Part shown: positions 23,481 to 36,461 of the stretch, one piece after another
How the letters are laid out: the number at the start of each line of letters is the position of its first letter
Position numbering within the stretch: the first letter of the stretch is position 1
Source: Pyrocephalus nanus
Taxonomy: Eukaryota > Chordata > Aves > Passeriformes > Tyrannidae
Assembly (NCBI GenBank): GCA_038380795.1
Contig: CM076259.1
Coordinates: 66,121,741-66,185,740 of the forward strand
Length of the DNA stretch: 64,000 bases
Direction: 5' to 3'
Program-made: the position numbers and the translations under genes
The notes under the pieces: model-generated
What the model was told of the DNA's origin: nothing
The model's input: only the letters and a program-made list of their open reading frames with translations
The model's database searches: none

Positions 23481-26400
23481 TTTTAGGACTCTTTAATTCC
23501 ATCTCTAAGAATTAAAAAACTTTTAGCAAATTTCTTTGGAAAGAAAAAAAAGTGATCTCACTGAGATCATGGTGACAAATTTGTTTAGACAGAGCATCTA
23601 AAAATATTTCAGTAGTGTTATGTAAATAGTAAATGCTGTTGGAAATAATTTGATGCAAACCTAACAAGAATCCTCTTATCTGGATGATTATTCCTGCTCA
23701 AGTTAGTGCCTCTATATCAGGAAAATTGTGAAGTAACACCAGCAATTTTTTTGCTCCCCTATGCTTCTAAGCTACTCCCCATGTAAAGAAGTTACAGGAA
23801 ATATGTTATATTAGCAGTGACTTTATTTGTAAAAATGGAAATGCTTTGGCAGTAGATAGGGTTTCACAGTACGCTCCGAAACTGGCAAATTCTCTTTGCC
23901 TAATTTTGATAAATTAATATCTTCATTGTTTTATCTGTAGTGCTTATGTGTTTTATATAGGCTTTTGGAGGCTGTAGAGTGCCACAGAGGCCTCACTGTT
24001 TTGACTGATAATGACAAAAATGTGCAGTCCACTGATGTGGTACACTTGATCTGCTATGGATGCTTAAAAAAATCTCAGCTATATTTATTCCATTACTACG
24101 CATTTAAAATCAGTGGAATGCTTTTGGAGGCAATGGAGTTACGTGGCAGTAAGTCTGACACAAGTAAAAAGAATCAGACCCATCATCAGCTATTCTACTG
24201 AATATTCTATTGAACTGTTGTAAATGACATCCAGAGCTGAACCTAGATAACCACATTTTAGAGTGATATAATATTATTATGTTTCTGAGTGGGGCATACT
24301 CCTTATGCCCAAATGCCAGAACTATTACTGAGAAAGGCTTCTTGATGTGGAAGGAAAGATGAGGTGATAGGAGGGAGCAAGGAGAACAATATAGCACAAT
24401 TGTAAGGAGAGACAGAAGAGCATACTGTGGTAAAATTGGAGCCAAGAGGTGTCAGGATGAAGAGAAGAGAAACAGTAATAATTTGCATTTTGTGCAACAG
24501 CTTTTAGTTGAGAATATCAATGCACTTTGCAGCTTAGCTTAGCTTTATCTGTTGCTTTAAATAAGTACTAGTAACTCATGAGTAGTATGTGAAAGACTGT
24601 AAGTTGCTTCCCTGAAGAGCAAGTCCACAAGAAGTTGAACACACTATTCTGACTCCTAACACATAGTCAATAAAACATGCTCCTTTGAAGGAGAAACAAA
24701 AAGAGCCAGCTATACAGCCTTCACCCTAGACTTTCATGAAAGCCTGTGTTTGTTCCATCTCTGTTGCTTTCACAGCACAGCCATAACTCCCAGGACTACT
24801 GGGATTTGACTTCTAAGGTTTACTTTGATATTTCATTCTGGAATGCAATGACTAGAAGAAGGAAGACAATTACTTTCTAACCTACATTCTTATTTTTCTA
24901 GCACAGTTACTATCCATGAAAAAATCATTTAATCTTAACAGTCAGGTCCTTGATTTCTAACTCAAAATAATGACTATCAACATGACTTTCGGGGAGTATG
25001 TACATCATATAGACCTCCAGAAAAGTATTTATGTCCTCTGGGAATCTCATTTGTGTTCACTGGGAATGTAAAGTCAGAACTTGCCTCAGAAAATCAGTGT
25101 CAGTGTCCTTTTTTTCCAAAGAATTATGGACAAGGCACCCTTTTATTTCTTGATGCTACTGGTAGCAAGTGCGAATTCGTCCTACAGTTTAGTGACTAGA
25201 GGTTTCACCAAGGAGTCCTAGTTCACTCACTGCTTCAGTTTGAGGAGGTTCAGAGTAACGTCAGGATTGTCGTTTTACCTTGTAATCACACCTGGCCACC
25301 AAAGAAATCAAGAAAAATACATTCTTCTGACCTTCTCCCTAGAAGATTTCTTAGAGAACTATCACTTGAACAGTTCATCTGTTGGCCTAAGTAGTAGATT
25401 GAAGCCTGACTAGACAAAGAAAAGGAAAGAAGGTTGTAGGAGTTACAAAATGTCTGAGGTGAGTCTGCTACTTATAGAAACATTTATTTTATCATTAGCC
25501 AAAACACCTTCTCCTTCCATTTCCACTTAATTCTTCTCCCTATACTACGACTCCTTCACAAGTGTTTTGCTTCCTCAGCCAAATGACATGTTGAATCTAC
25601 TGGCTTTGAGGGGAAAGAAATCTTGACTAGGATTGGGAATAGGCATCTGTGAATGGGTGTAGGAGCATAAGCCTGTTACACAAAAACAAAAGGGTAACTT
25701 GATTAACATTTAACAAGCTCAGCTTAAAGTTTTACCACCCACTTTCCCAGAAAAAGCCCTAACCAGGAGGTATGAGGCTACTGTTCTCTGCCTTTCAGTT
25801 CTATGCTTCTTTGGTGTTGTAAATGGTTTGGTAACTGAAATAGAAAGATGAACACAGAAAAGAAAAAAAAGGGGGAAAAAAGCATGTTTGTGAATGTTGT
25901 CATTAATGGCAGCTTGCCATTTATACATTAAGTAACTCATGATTATAAATGTCTGCAGTGTCAGTGTCAGAACAATGATCTAATCGATGCAATTCCTTAA
26001 AATATGTGCATATGGAGGATTTCTTGATTCCTTCTGAACCGGCAAACCTCAGGGCCTTGCTGCTCTTTCATATAAGTGGTTCATAATTTTGTTGAAAGCT
26101 AAAATAATTTTCCATATTGCCAGGTAAGTTCTGTTCCATGGATTACAGTGTATTTCGGACTCACATATGGTTGGTTCCTGATTCCTTTTTCTGACTCTCT
26201 GCACAGCAAAGCATTCACTGAAAGGTCTAAAATCTACTTTAGATCCACATTTAAGTATGGGGGCAAGACTGCCAAATACATTTTTGTGTTTTTGTGTGGG
26301 TAGAGCATTTTGGCCCACACAGAACTCTGACTCAAAAATTGCTGGTAAAGGTATTGGGGAACAAAACTTAAAAGAAGAACGAGAGAATAAGAAAATGTCA

Positions 26401-29400
26401 GTATCAGCATCTGAATGCTTTTGAATGCAGTTCAAAGCATCCATCTCTTGAATATGATACACTTCAAATTGGACATAGACATATCTATCTACAAGGCTTT
26501 TTCTAGGAAAAACTAGTAGAATCTGCAGGAGACAGATTAATATGATATCTTGAAAAACATGCTGCCATAACAACAGAGAACAGAAAACAGCTCTTACTTC
26601 TGCAGTGATGCACAGATAAAAGAAAGGTTATGGGTTGTCAATGTGGACTGCTAAATTTTCCTTCCAAAAATAAACCCAAATGATAAAATATGAATATGAA
26701 TCATTTACATAAAAGTAAATATATTGATTGTAGTTGGTGGAATTGTTCCGAATGCAACTGAGACAGAAATCTAACTTGACGTTCTCTTCCTACTATCAGA
26801 CCTAATTTAACTGTAGGAACTACATAGGACTTTAACATGATCAGAAATTAAGCAATTCAGTAAACTTTAACAGCGAAAGAGTAGAGCAACCTGACTAGCA
26901 TTTCTTTCTTTGTTGCTCTAGCTTTGATGAGTATTATAGAAACAACAATCTCGAGCCTTAGTGCCAGTGAGGATAGTATGTATGAAATCTGACTTGCCAT
27001 ATCTTACAGAAAATTTTCTGCATGGTGACCTTTTGCCAAAACAAATTGTATGAAGTTGCTAGTGTTTGCAGGTAGTTGGCAGTTTGCTGTCCAAAGCAAA
27101 TATAAGAAACTCAATGTGCAGTGACAGTTATGAAAACTGTTGTGTCTAAACAAACTTATCAGAACATAGTTCATGAGACAACTGCTTTATAAATTGTTTG
27201 TTTAAGGATTGATCTTATGGGAAGAAATATTGCATAACTAATTCTTAAAAATTGAAGAATCTGCTTAAATATGATAGTATGGTTCTTTTAAATACATCTT
27301 CAATAATCATATATTCATATGTGTTTAAATACACATGTATACACTTATGCCTTATGCAACTTTATCTTTTTTGGGGGGGGATGATAACATGGATAAAATC
27401 ACATCTCTGATTCAGGCAGAGTACCATTTCACATTAACATGGACAAGATTTCTGAAATTTTTTTATGGGTTTTAGTGCTTTTGAGTGGTACTAGTATTTT
27501 AATTAAAAAGAATGATGTATTGTACTGGCAGAAGTCCCAGTAAGATCTAAGTGACTTATAGACCATTTACTAGTATAACAAGTGAAGATCTCCCCAATAT
27601 CCCATTTATTTTCAGTAAAAAGCTTACAATGGGTTCTCAATATTTTACTTTTCCCAAAAGTCCATCCTGAATTTTTCACATAGAAGCAACAAGGTATAGC
27701 AATTGGGTATAAATCAGTATTTCCCACTATATTCAGAACTTCAAATGCAGGAGCTCAGTCTCAGTGTGTCATCCAGACTCCATTTACAATTTTAAACTTC
27801 TTTCAGCTTGTGGATCTCACAGATTTTCCAAAAGCAGTATGAATCCTCCTGTCAGCAATTCTGCTGGTAATAATCTTGGGTTTTTTATTTGCCTTACCCA
27901 GATCAAAATTTGAGAGCTATCTATCTCTTCATTAGTTTGTGAAGAAGTAGACACTACTAGAGGATAATTCATCCAATCTGTTTTAGACACCCATCTTAAG
28001 CTGGAATGAATCACTCTTCAAAGACACATCTCATTTTCACTGTAACTATAGGTGAGGTTACTAACAAACGAAAGTGGAGAAGAACCTCACCAGTAGCATC
28101 AAAACCACTAAAGGAAGACAGATGATTTTTTTAAGCACCTGGTGGTTTAAGCTGCTAAATTTATATATGAATTAGTCTCATCTGAAATTATTCATTGTTA
28201 ATTCCAGTTTAAATTACAGTAAAATTTGATCATAACCATATGAGCAGGTATGTTTATAGTAAGCAACTCAAATAATACAATTTTAAAATATATTTTGATG
28301 AATGTAATAGGAAAATTGTTAATACGATAGCTTAAAATGTTACTCTTTCTGGAAAATTCAAGTGCTTATAAAAGTAAGTAGTTATGCAAACCAACAATGC
28401 AGCCCTGCAACCTCTGTGTCTCCCAGAAAGCCACTGAGTAAATGCGATCATTCTTACAGCTAAGCACTTTGTATAAATGTAAATTAAAAGATTGAGCCCT
28501 AGAGTCTTACCATTTATATTTCAAAATCTATACTCAAAAATATAGTCTCTTTATAAACACAGAAAAATGGGAAATCTCCCCTATACCTTCAATATTTGTT
28601 GGCAGACAGAGCTTCCATTTTTTAAATTTCAGTTTAAAGACCACCAAATGTCCAGATTTTCCAAATATCATATGAATGAAAAATTCTAATAAAAATATTG
28701 ATGCACAGGCATTAAAACATGCTCTTTCCAAAAATAATGGGCCTTACAGACTTTTTACCTGTGTCCACTGATCTTAAAGGCATGGAGCATACAGTTCACA
28801 GACTTCAATATCTGGGCTTTCTCAGACTCACAGACTGAAGGGAATATGTATATTGCAAAATAAAAGATGAGAAGGAAAATATTTTGAACAGAATATCACC
28901 ATATATGCACCATTCAATTTAACTTCTAGCTCATACCCTGCCATGGCTCTGCACAGCTTCACTAGCTCTTGTAGAGGAAGCATAAGCGCTGTCTGAAGAC
29001 AAGACAACAGCGACTGTTCTGAAAGGCAGAATGGGCAAATCTGGACCAGGACCAGATCCTTCCATTTTATGTAGTCCTCCAACACCATCCCAACTGGCCT
29101 TTTAAATCCCAACCTCTTTAAAGATGAGACATGATCTCATTTCAAACACATTTTTTTTTTCAGTTAAAATAACACTGTAGAATCATAATGAAGATTTAGC
29201 ATAATTTTGGACATTTTCTGCTGAAACGCACCCGTACATCAGTGCTATGTAGTACAGGCACACCAGTCTGTCTGGGAGGAACTAGCAGAGGGGATGCCAG
29301 ACAATCTGCAAGACTTGTCAAAGGATCCCTCCTGGCCTTTCTTCTTCAGGATTACAGATGCATCTCCCATTGTCCATCCCAGGGTTTGAATGCTCTGTGT

Positions 29401-32400
29401 GGTGGAGAAAGGCCAGGAGCTCTGAGGATCCCCATGCCACTGGGAAGGCTGTCAAGCTATCCAGAAAAATTTTTCAAATAAAATTTAGGAATAGATTAAC
29501 CAACTGAGAAACCAGAAAACCAGGGACTGCAGTTTTAGGAATATTTCTGTAAATACCATCTGTTAGATATCTACATGGGAAGTAGCAGCCTTTGGGATGA
29601 ACCAACATTTTTCATTTTGGGAAAAATGAAAAAGACATTCTACTTATAATAGGGAGAACTATAGGACACTTCCTGCCAGAAAAGAGGCTTGAGAAATAGC
29701 TCCATAATGGCCACATTCAAACATTAAGGCAACTTCTTTCTTTGAAATCAAAGCTGTTCCTTTCATTCACTTGGCCTTAAAATCGCTAGATAGATACACT
29801 CCGTTGACAATTGTTATAGTTTATATCTCCTAGCAGAGAATTTCTCTTGGTGAAAGCATTGGTGTTGTACTAGCATAACTCAAAGATTACACGTAGGCCC
29901 TTCTGCAATTTACTTGTGCAGGTCAGGGATAAATCAACACTCATATTGATGCATGGTATCTTCTTTGCTCAGTCACATACACTGAAATCTACCAACAACT
30001 TAATCAGTAGCTCTCATAGGTAGTTGTTATCTTTTAAATTGTTGTGTATGTGATGTACACCTCTAGTTCACATACAGAAGGTGCTTTTCAGAGCACTTTC
30101 TATTAATCTCTTCCTTCATGTAGCTAACCTTTAAAAGGCGTGCCTAATTTTAAAACAAAAAGGCCCCCACATTTTTCTACTGAACTTCTAACAGAGTATC
30201 TTAGCAAGTAGATGACTCACACCACACAAAGCCCAAGGATATCCAGGGCTTATGTAATGCAGTAGAAATAATGGAACTGAATCTAGTGGAGAACTGAGGT
30301 ATGCAATGTTAGTGTTTTAGCTAAGTGTCTTGTAGCCACATCAAAATGACTTTCAAGCTATAAATATTTAAGACACAAAAAAAAACCCAAAACAACCCTG
30401 TAGGGAGAAATCAATCTGAACAGTTTTGGTTTCTATGAAACAGAAAGGAAGCCAGATATCTGTATTACTCTAAAGTGGCCCTTCAAGATTGGTAGAAAAA
30501 AAAAAAACAAAACTGTTTGACTCCTTAAAGTCAGAGAAAAGTTACTTTAGTTGCATTTCTGTGAGGGAAGTGGTGGCACTCAGTAACCAGTTAGTTTGAT
30601 CATAGCTGATTATTTCTTATAGATGTGTCAGAAGCTATTATTGATCTATTGTCAACTTTTCTAATTTGAAGGAAATTATTTGACTTCAGGGGAGCTCTAC
30701 ACATTTCTTGAACTCCATGCTTTTCTTGATGTGTGGGTTTCTCATTTATTTATGTTTAACACTTGCAGCTTCCACTAATCAGCTGCAGAATACAAGCAGA
30801 ATTCCAGCTGGCCTTGGCAAGAGACTCTGCTGGGAAGTAACCCCAGACAGATTCACTGTGGCAATTAAGCACTCATTCATTAGTAGTGTGAAAATATAAA
30901 GGCTGCTGGAGGAAAACAGACAGATATTGCATCCAAACTTTTGAAGGAAGAATATTTGAGTTAATCTCACAGATTCCATTGCCCCAAAACAATTTATTCT
31001 AACCCTGCAAGAAGGTGGCTGAACCACAAATAGTGGTTTGTGAAATCTATTTTATTTGTTCATAATGAAAAATTTTACCAAGTAGCTCTCAGGAACAAAC
31101 CAGACCCACACTTCTGATCTATACATGTTCTTCTTCATTATTTCCATAAATGTTTTATGACGGGAATTAATCCAATATTAGAGACACACTGGACCAGCTG
31201 CTGCTGTAAATTGCTCATGCTGTGATTCAGAATGAAGCTACAACTTAAAGATATTTGTAATTTTTGGTGGAACTTGTGTGTGCAGCTCAAAGACTTAGGG
31301 TTAACCCTTTAAGCCTAAGTAGGAAAACACAATTTACAGAAAGAGGAATGAGGGCTGAGGTATGACCAAAGTGCTTGGAGTGAATCAGTCTCCTTGAGTG
31401 CAATTTTGCTGTCCACCATCATTCAACAGAGTATGACCATGTACTTATGAAGAGCCTGATGGTAACCAAAGGGGTTGCATTTCTAGTCACTTTTATACTT
31501 TGACTTGGGAGATGATTAATCTTGTAGACTTTAAAGAGAAGTTAAATGCAACTACTGCCAAATGTTCAACCATTGGAGACATTCATGAATTAAGATGTTT
31601 TCTGCAGGAATCTTATATGTGTTCTAAGGAAAGGAGGGGAAAGGAATCTTACCAAGGTCAAAGTATCCATTGTATCCTTTACTGATAGAAAACAGTGAAA
31701 GGGCAAAAACTAATACCTGGTTAAAGCCCTTTAATCTGAAAATTATCTTGCAGTGGTCTGAAATACTTTAAAGTAAGTTGTGGTTACACTAGTTGGCATA
31801 TAGAGCCAACAGCCCATTAGCCGGATGAAAATTGCTGCAGTGTGACAGATGTTTGACTCCATTTGTGCCTGGAGGCTGGTGTAAACCAGTAACATTAGTT
31901 CTTTGCCAGCTGGTTAATATTTTTACACTAGATATTAGTTCTTACTAAGGTAATTCAGTGACTGTCCATTCTTTTTTAGCCACTGGAATGAAGGAAAGAA
32001 TCAGCCAGGGCACAAGGTAATTAATCTTATTAAAACATACCAAAACACAACAACTGGAACTCATTACACTAAAACAAGATTGAGCTTCTGGGCTCAGTTT
32101 AATTTCTTGAAAATAAATGTCCAGAAGTAAGCACTTTTACCCCTGTGGCACATTTATTAAAACTCTTAAAAGAGAATCAACAATTGAGAATCAGCAAAAA
32201 GTACAAATGACTAATTCGAACCATGAAGAAATATTCTAGGTCACCACTAATGAATCTGACAAGGGAGGGTGGAGAAAATTGTGATAAAGTGTATTTGTTC
32301 TGTATTAAACAAGCAAGCCATTCAGCAACAATTATTTGGAAATATTTCTTAAGTCAAATATTCTTTACTTGAAATAACGAAATGAAACAAATAACATACA

Positions 32401-34370
32401 TCTGTTTTCTTTTATAGATATAGATTTCCTGAGCAAACTCCTACATTTGTATCTTGCACCTCAGTCTTTTGGTGATCAAGTACCTTTGTTATTAGATTAA
32501 AAGGTAAAAATCTCATCATTCATTATAGCCACCCGCTTCTCTCTATAAAATCAGTAACTACTATTTATGATATTTTTCAAACCCTTCCTTTAGTATCTGG
32601 TGAGTACAAGAGAACCGTATGAATATCACAAACACATTCCAGCAACTCAGTTCAAACAAAATGTCGGAAGCATTTTTTTAACTGAATCCTGTTTTAACCA
32701 GCCAACAGGAAAAAACTCCTCTTCCTCCCTAGCAGCCATATAGATTAAACACTTTATAAGCCTAACTCTAGGTGATATGGCTCACAAGTTAACAAAAAAA
32801 TTAACTTCCATTTGCAGTCAAAAGTAGCTTGTGTTCACTGATACAGAACCACAGTCATTTTAAGACTACCAGGAACATGTGCAACTACATGAGCTATACA
32901 ATTATAATGATGTTCTTTGGAAAGTAATATTTGAAGAGTAACAAAACTCATAGTTTATTCGACCTGCATATAAACCCATTGAAGTATAATACATTTACCA
33001 TATTAAAAATGCATCATTAAAATTTAAAAGCAGGTACAGTTACTCAATAAGCTAATGGTATAGTCTGAAGACTCCACTCAAGATTGTATTGTTGAATTCC
33101 CATTGGAATAAAACAGAGAGAGAAAAACAGAGGGAGGGAATTGGAGTGACCTTGCACCAAGGTGTTAGTTCCTGATCCTACATTTCTGGTAGGCTATGGA
33201 TGAGCTCCACTCTGAGGATCTTTAAAGCACTGCATTTTCTGTGCTGTGAGTGGATGCAAGCTACATGTGAGCATGAAAAAAAAAGTAACAGCTACTACAG
33301 AGAGATGCATGTGGGTGATTCTGCATGACACTAAGCCAAAGGCAATCTGATGAAGGAAAGAAATGAATACATATCAACCGGAAAATAACAAAAATTGGAT
33401 CAAGTGAAAATTTCCCCTATCATTTGGAAGCACACAAATATGTACATAAAATGTACAATTCCTACCTAAAGAAGTTGAATAAGTGAGAGGATTTCCCATG
33501 TACCTAGTGCAGAAATTAGTGGCCTTCTCAAAGCAGCATTTGTGTTTTCAAGAAGTTCTGTTCTTTTTTAAGAAGTACAAAAAATTTATTTCATGTAGCT
33601 AGTGATTTAACTTTAAAATCTATTCTAATTATGTAAAATGAACATTTGTTTGGCTTCACGGGTATAAGACTGTCATCAGATGGAACACATCAAAACTCCT
33701 TTTGACTCCGTCTGTTTTAACCAGAGGTTTGGCACTGTGGGAGTGGATGTGTAGATCAGAACTTGTTCAGCTGGGAGCTTTATATCCCCCCCGCTTTGAA
33801 GTTTAGGATTTTCTCCTTTGGTCTGGACTTAATCTGAAAAGAAATTTGTCTTGTTCAAATCACTCAGTGGTGTAAACGGACCCAAGCATAGTAAGTGGAA
33901 CATCTGGGGGATCCACCTCCAAACTGCACTGAGGACAATGCTAATGTAACCAAGGCGTTTGACCTCAGTAGGAACCACTTTTGGGTGAGTACCCATGACA
34001 GATAAAACTTAAGTTGATTGATTTAGATTATTGTAAAGTATTTGGTGGCATGAACCATTGTAATCTAAGGGAGTTTCTCTGTTTATGTCGTATTTTTGAA
34101 GGCAAGAAAAGTAGATCTGGGCTGGAGGGAGAAAAATGGCACAAACTGATAGTGGTAGGCTAGCTACCAGTAGCTGAATTCCTTTCAGAAAAAGAGGTGG
34201 AGTTGAAAGACTGTGTGTACTTCAAAGCTGCATTTCAGTTCAGCCTGTGCTCAAAGTATTGGGTATTTAAATGCCCATGGGTTTTCAAGGTCTGCTTTAT
34301 TTAAGATAGAACTGCAAGGATGTAGGCCACTTAGTACCAGGTAAAATTCATTTTATTCACAGATAAAGTT
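23481..34370. other. Long AT-rich stretch, no gene seen
   Basis: Almost 11 kb with no supportable gene or young repeat. The frames are short, apart from the 174-codon one at 26049-26573 (listed separately). A somewhat GC-richer patch at 29230-29480 is otherwise unremarkable. This is consistent with intergenic or intronic DNA. Confidence 0.5.
26049..26573 (-). other. Unrecognised 174-codon open frame
   Basis: The longest open frame outside CR1. It begins at TTG, so as a eukaryotic gene it would have to start at the first ATG (residue 44, 26442-26444), which has G at -3 and G at +4 and leaves 131 codons. Residues 7-22 are hydrophobic. The C-terminal half is rich in charged residues and cysteine. 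I recognise no domain. There is no clear polyadenylation site, splice context or composition change. By rough reasoning, a frame this long is only mildly unexpected in 64 kb of AT-rich DNA, so I do not call it a gene. Confidence 0.12.
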
Positions 34371-34451
34371 TATAAATAATCACAGAATAATTTAACTTTG
34401 TAGAGACCTGTAAGATCATCAAGTCCAACTGTTAACCCAGCACTACTGAGT

Positions 34452-34640
34452 TCACCCCTTAGCCATGTTTGTAAGTGCCACATCTACATGTTTTTTAAAT
34501 ACCTCCAGGGATGGGGACTCCACCACTTCACTGGGCAGCCTGTTCCAATGCTTTATCACCCTTTTCATGAAGAAATTTCTACTAATATCCAATCTAAAAC
34601 TCTCTTGGCAACTTGAGGCCATCTCCTCTTGTCCTATCAT
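34452..34640 (-). pseudogene. CR1 ORF2 C-terminal remnant
   Basis: A 62-codon open stretch containing [10 protein letters not shown], then VIKHWNRLPSEVVESPSLEV and FKKHVDVAL, the end of CR1 ORF2 (consensus KHWNRLP-EVV-SPSLEVFK-R-D-AL). It belongs to the copy at 34371-36416 and lies out of frame with the RT part at 34831-35397. It is a fossil. Confidence 0.8.
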
Positions 34641-34830
34641 TTGTTACTTGGCAGAAGGGACTAACCCCCAACTTGCTACAACCTCCTATCAGGTAGTTGT
34701 AGAGGGCGATAAGATCTCCTCTGAGATGCCATTTCTCACAGCTCATGTTCAGCGGTTGTCAACCATCACCTCCAGGTCCTTTTCTACCACTAATCTCCAA
34801 GCCTGTAGCCCTGCATAGTGTTGTTGTGAC

Positions 34831-35397
34831 TCAAATGCAGGACCTGGCACTTTGCCTCATTGAATCCCATACAGTTGGCCTCAGAAAATTGATCCAGCTT
34901 GTCCAGACTTTCATACTGTTCAGCAGATCAACACTCCTGCCCAGCTTGGTGTCATCAGCAAACTGACTGAAGGTGCACTCGATCCCCTTGTTGAAGCCAT
35001 CGATATTCACCCTAGTACTGAGCCCTAGATAACCCCACTTGTGAGCAGCCAACAGCTGGGTGTGACTCCATTCACCACCACTCTCTGGGCCTGGCCATCC
35101 AGCCATTTTTTTCACCCAGTGAACAATACAACCATCCAAGCTATGAGAAGCCAGGTTGTCTCTGAAAATACTTTGGGAAATGGTGTCAAAGTCTTTACTG
35201 AAGTTTAGGTACTCGACATCCACAGTCTCTCCCTCATCCACTAAGCAGTTCACCTTGCCATAGCAGAAGAACAGGTTGGTCAGGCAGGATCTGCCTTTCA
35301 TGAGCCCATGCTGGCTGGACATGATCTCCTGGTTGTTCTGTACATGCAGTGTGATGGCACTCAAGATGATCTGCTCTGTCACCTTCCCCAACAGCAA
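34831..35397 (-). pseudogene. CR1 reverse transcriptase remnant with FADD
   Basis: A 188-codon open stretch (from TTG) covering much of the RT domain. It shows QHG at residues 29-31, GRSCLTNL at 35-42, motif A as YLNFSKDFDT (63-72), and the active-site FADDTKLG at 146-153. Between these the frame is shifted. The GVPQGSVLG motif is readable only in another frame (35011-35045), as GVI-stop-GSVLG, and a second shift restores the frame before FADD. So the window is open, but the enzyme is not intact. After FADDTKLG the similarity fades. Confidence 0.8.
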
Positions 35398-36423
35398 GGT
35401 CAGACTGGTCTGTCATTTCCTGGGTCCTCCTTCAAGCCCTTCTTGGAGATGGGCATCACAACTGCTAATTTGCTGTAAACTGGGACCTCCCTAGTTAGGC
35501 AGGACTGCTTAACTATCTACTCTTGGGTGGATCTCATCTGGCCTCATAGACCTGTGTGTGTCTAAGTGGTGTAGCAAGTTGCTGACCATTTCCTCTTGGA
35601 TTATGGCAGCTTCATTCTACTCCCCACCCCTGCCTTCCAGCTCAGTGGGATGGGAACCTAAAGAACAACTGCTCTGACTGTTAGAGATTGAGGCAAAGAA
35701 GACATTGAATACCTCAGCCTTTTCCTCACTCTATGTCACTATGTTTCTTCCTGCATCCAATAAAGGATGAAGATTTTCCTTAGCCCTTATTTATAGAAGC
35801 CCACTTATTTACAGAAGCATTTTTTTAATTGTCTTTTATGTCAGTTCTGGTTGGGCTTTCGACCTTCTAGTTTTCTTCCTGCATAACTTCAAAACATCCT
35901 TGTAGTCCTCCTGAGTGACCTGCTCCTTCATCCAAAGGTTACAAATTCTCCTTTTTTATCCTGAGTTCCAGATAAAGCTCTCTGTTCAGCCAGGCCAGTC
36001 TTCCTGCCCACCAGCTCATCTTTTGGTACATGGGGATGGTCTGGTCCTACACTTTTAAGATTTTGTTCTTGAAGAATGTCCAGCTTTCCTGGACTCCTTT
36101 GTCTTTCAGAGACATGGGAATCTTTCTTTTTCATCCAAAGGAACTCTGTCAACCAGATTCCTAAACAGGCCAAAGTCTACCCTCTGAAAGTGGCAGTTCT
36201 GCTGATCCCCCTCCTTACTTATCCAAGAATGTCTATCATTCTGTGATTTCTGTGCACAATGTGGCCTCTGACTATCACGACACTCACCAGTCCTTCTCTG
36301 TTCACAGACATCAGGTCCAGTGAGGCACCTTCCCTAGTTGGCTCAGTCACCAACTATGTCAGGAAGTTATCTTCCACACACTTTAGGAACATCCTACTGA
36401 AGCGACCAGCCCTAAAAAGAATA

Positions 36424-36461
36424 GTTTTTTGTTAGTTTTTCTTGTTAGTTTTTCTAGTTAG
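36424..36461 (+). repeat. 13-bp tandem repeat beside CR1 5' end
   Basis: The unit GTTAGTTTTTCTT is repeated about 2.7 times (36431-36461), with a related T-rich lead-in. It starts within a few bases of the truncated 5' end of the CR1 copy (about 36416). Confidence 0.75.

Larger units (their letters stand above)
34371..36416 (-). mobile_element. CR1 LINE copy, 5'-truncated, about 2.0 kb
   Basis: The longest element in the window. The plus strand begins with a decayed 3' terminus (AATCACAGAATAA) and GATCATCAAGTCCAACTGTT. It then runs through the C-terminal block (GGGCAGCCTGTTCCAATGC), the RT domain, and a long linker between RT and endonuclease (GACCTGCTCCTTCATCCAA; TCTCTGTTCAGCCAGGCCAG; CAGGAAGTTATCTTCCACAC), stopping near CTTTAGGAACATCCTACTGA. 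The endonuclease domain and 5' end are absent. This subfamily differs from the 15723 copy in its 3' terminal block. Frames are broken, but the RT active-site motif is intact. Confidence 0.92.

Noticed and set aside
25955..25975. CAGTGTCAGTGTCAG hexamer repeat, also seen near 41217
   Set aside because: Only two to three units at each place. A coincidence of simple sequence, with no array and no CRISPR-like spacing.
28430..28530. Inverted AAAGTGCTTAG-like segment similar to the MIR 3' half
   Set aside because: One 11-base near match, with poor flanking agreement. Too weak to list as an element.
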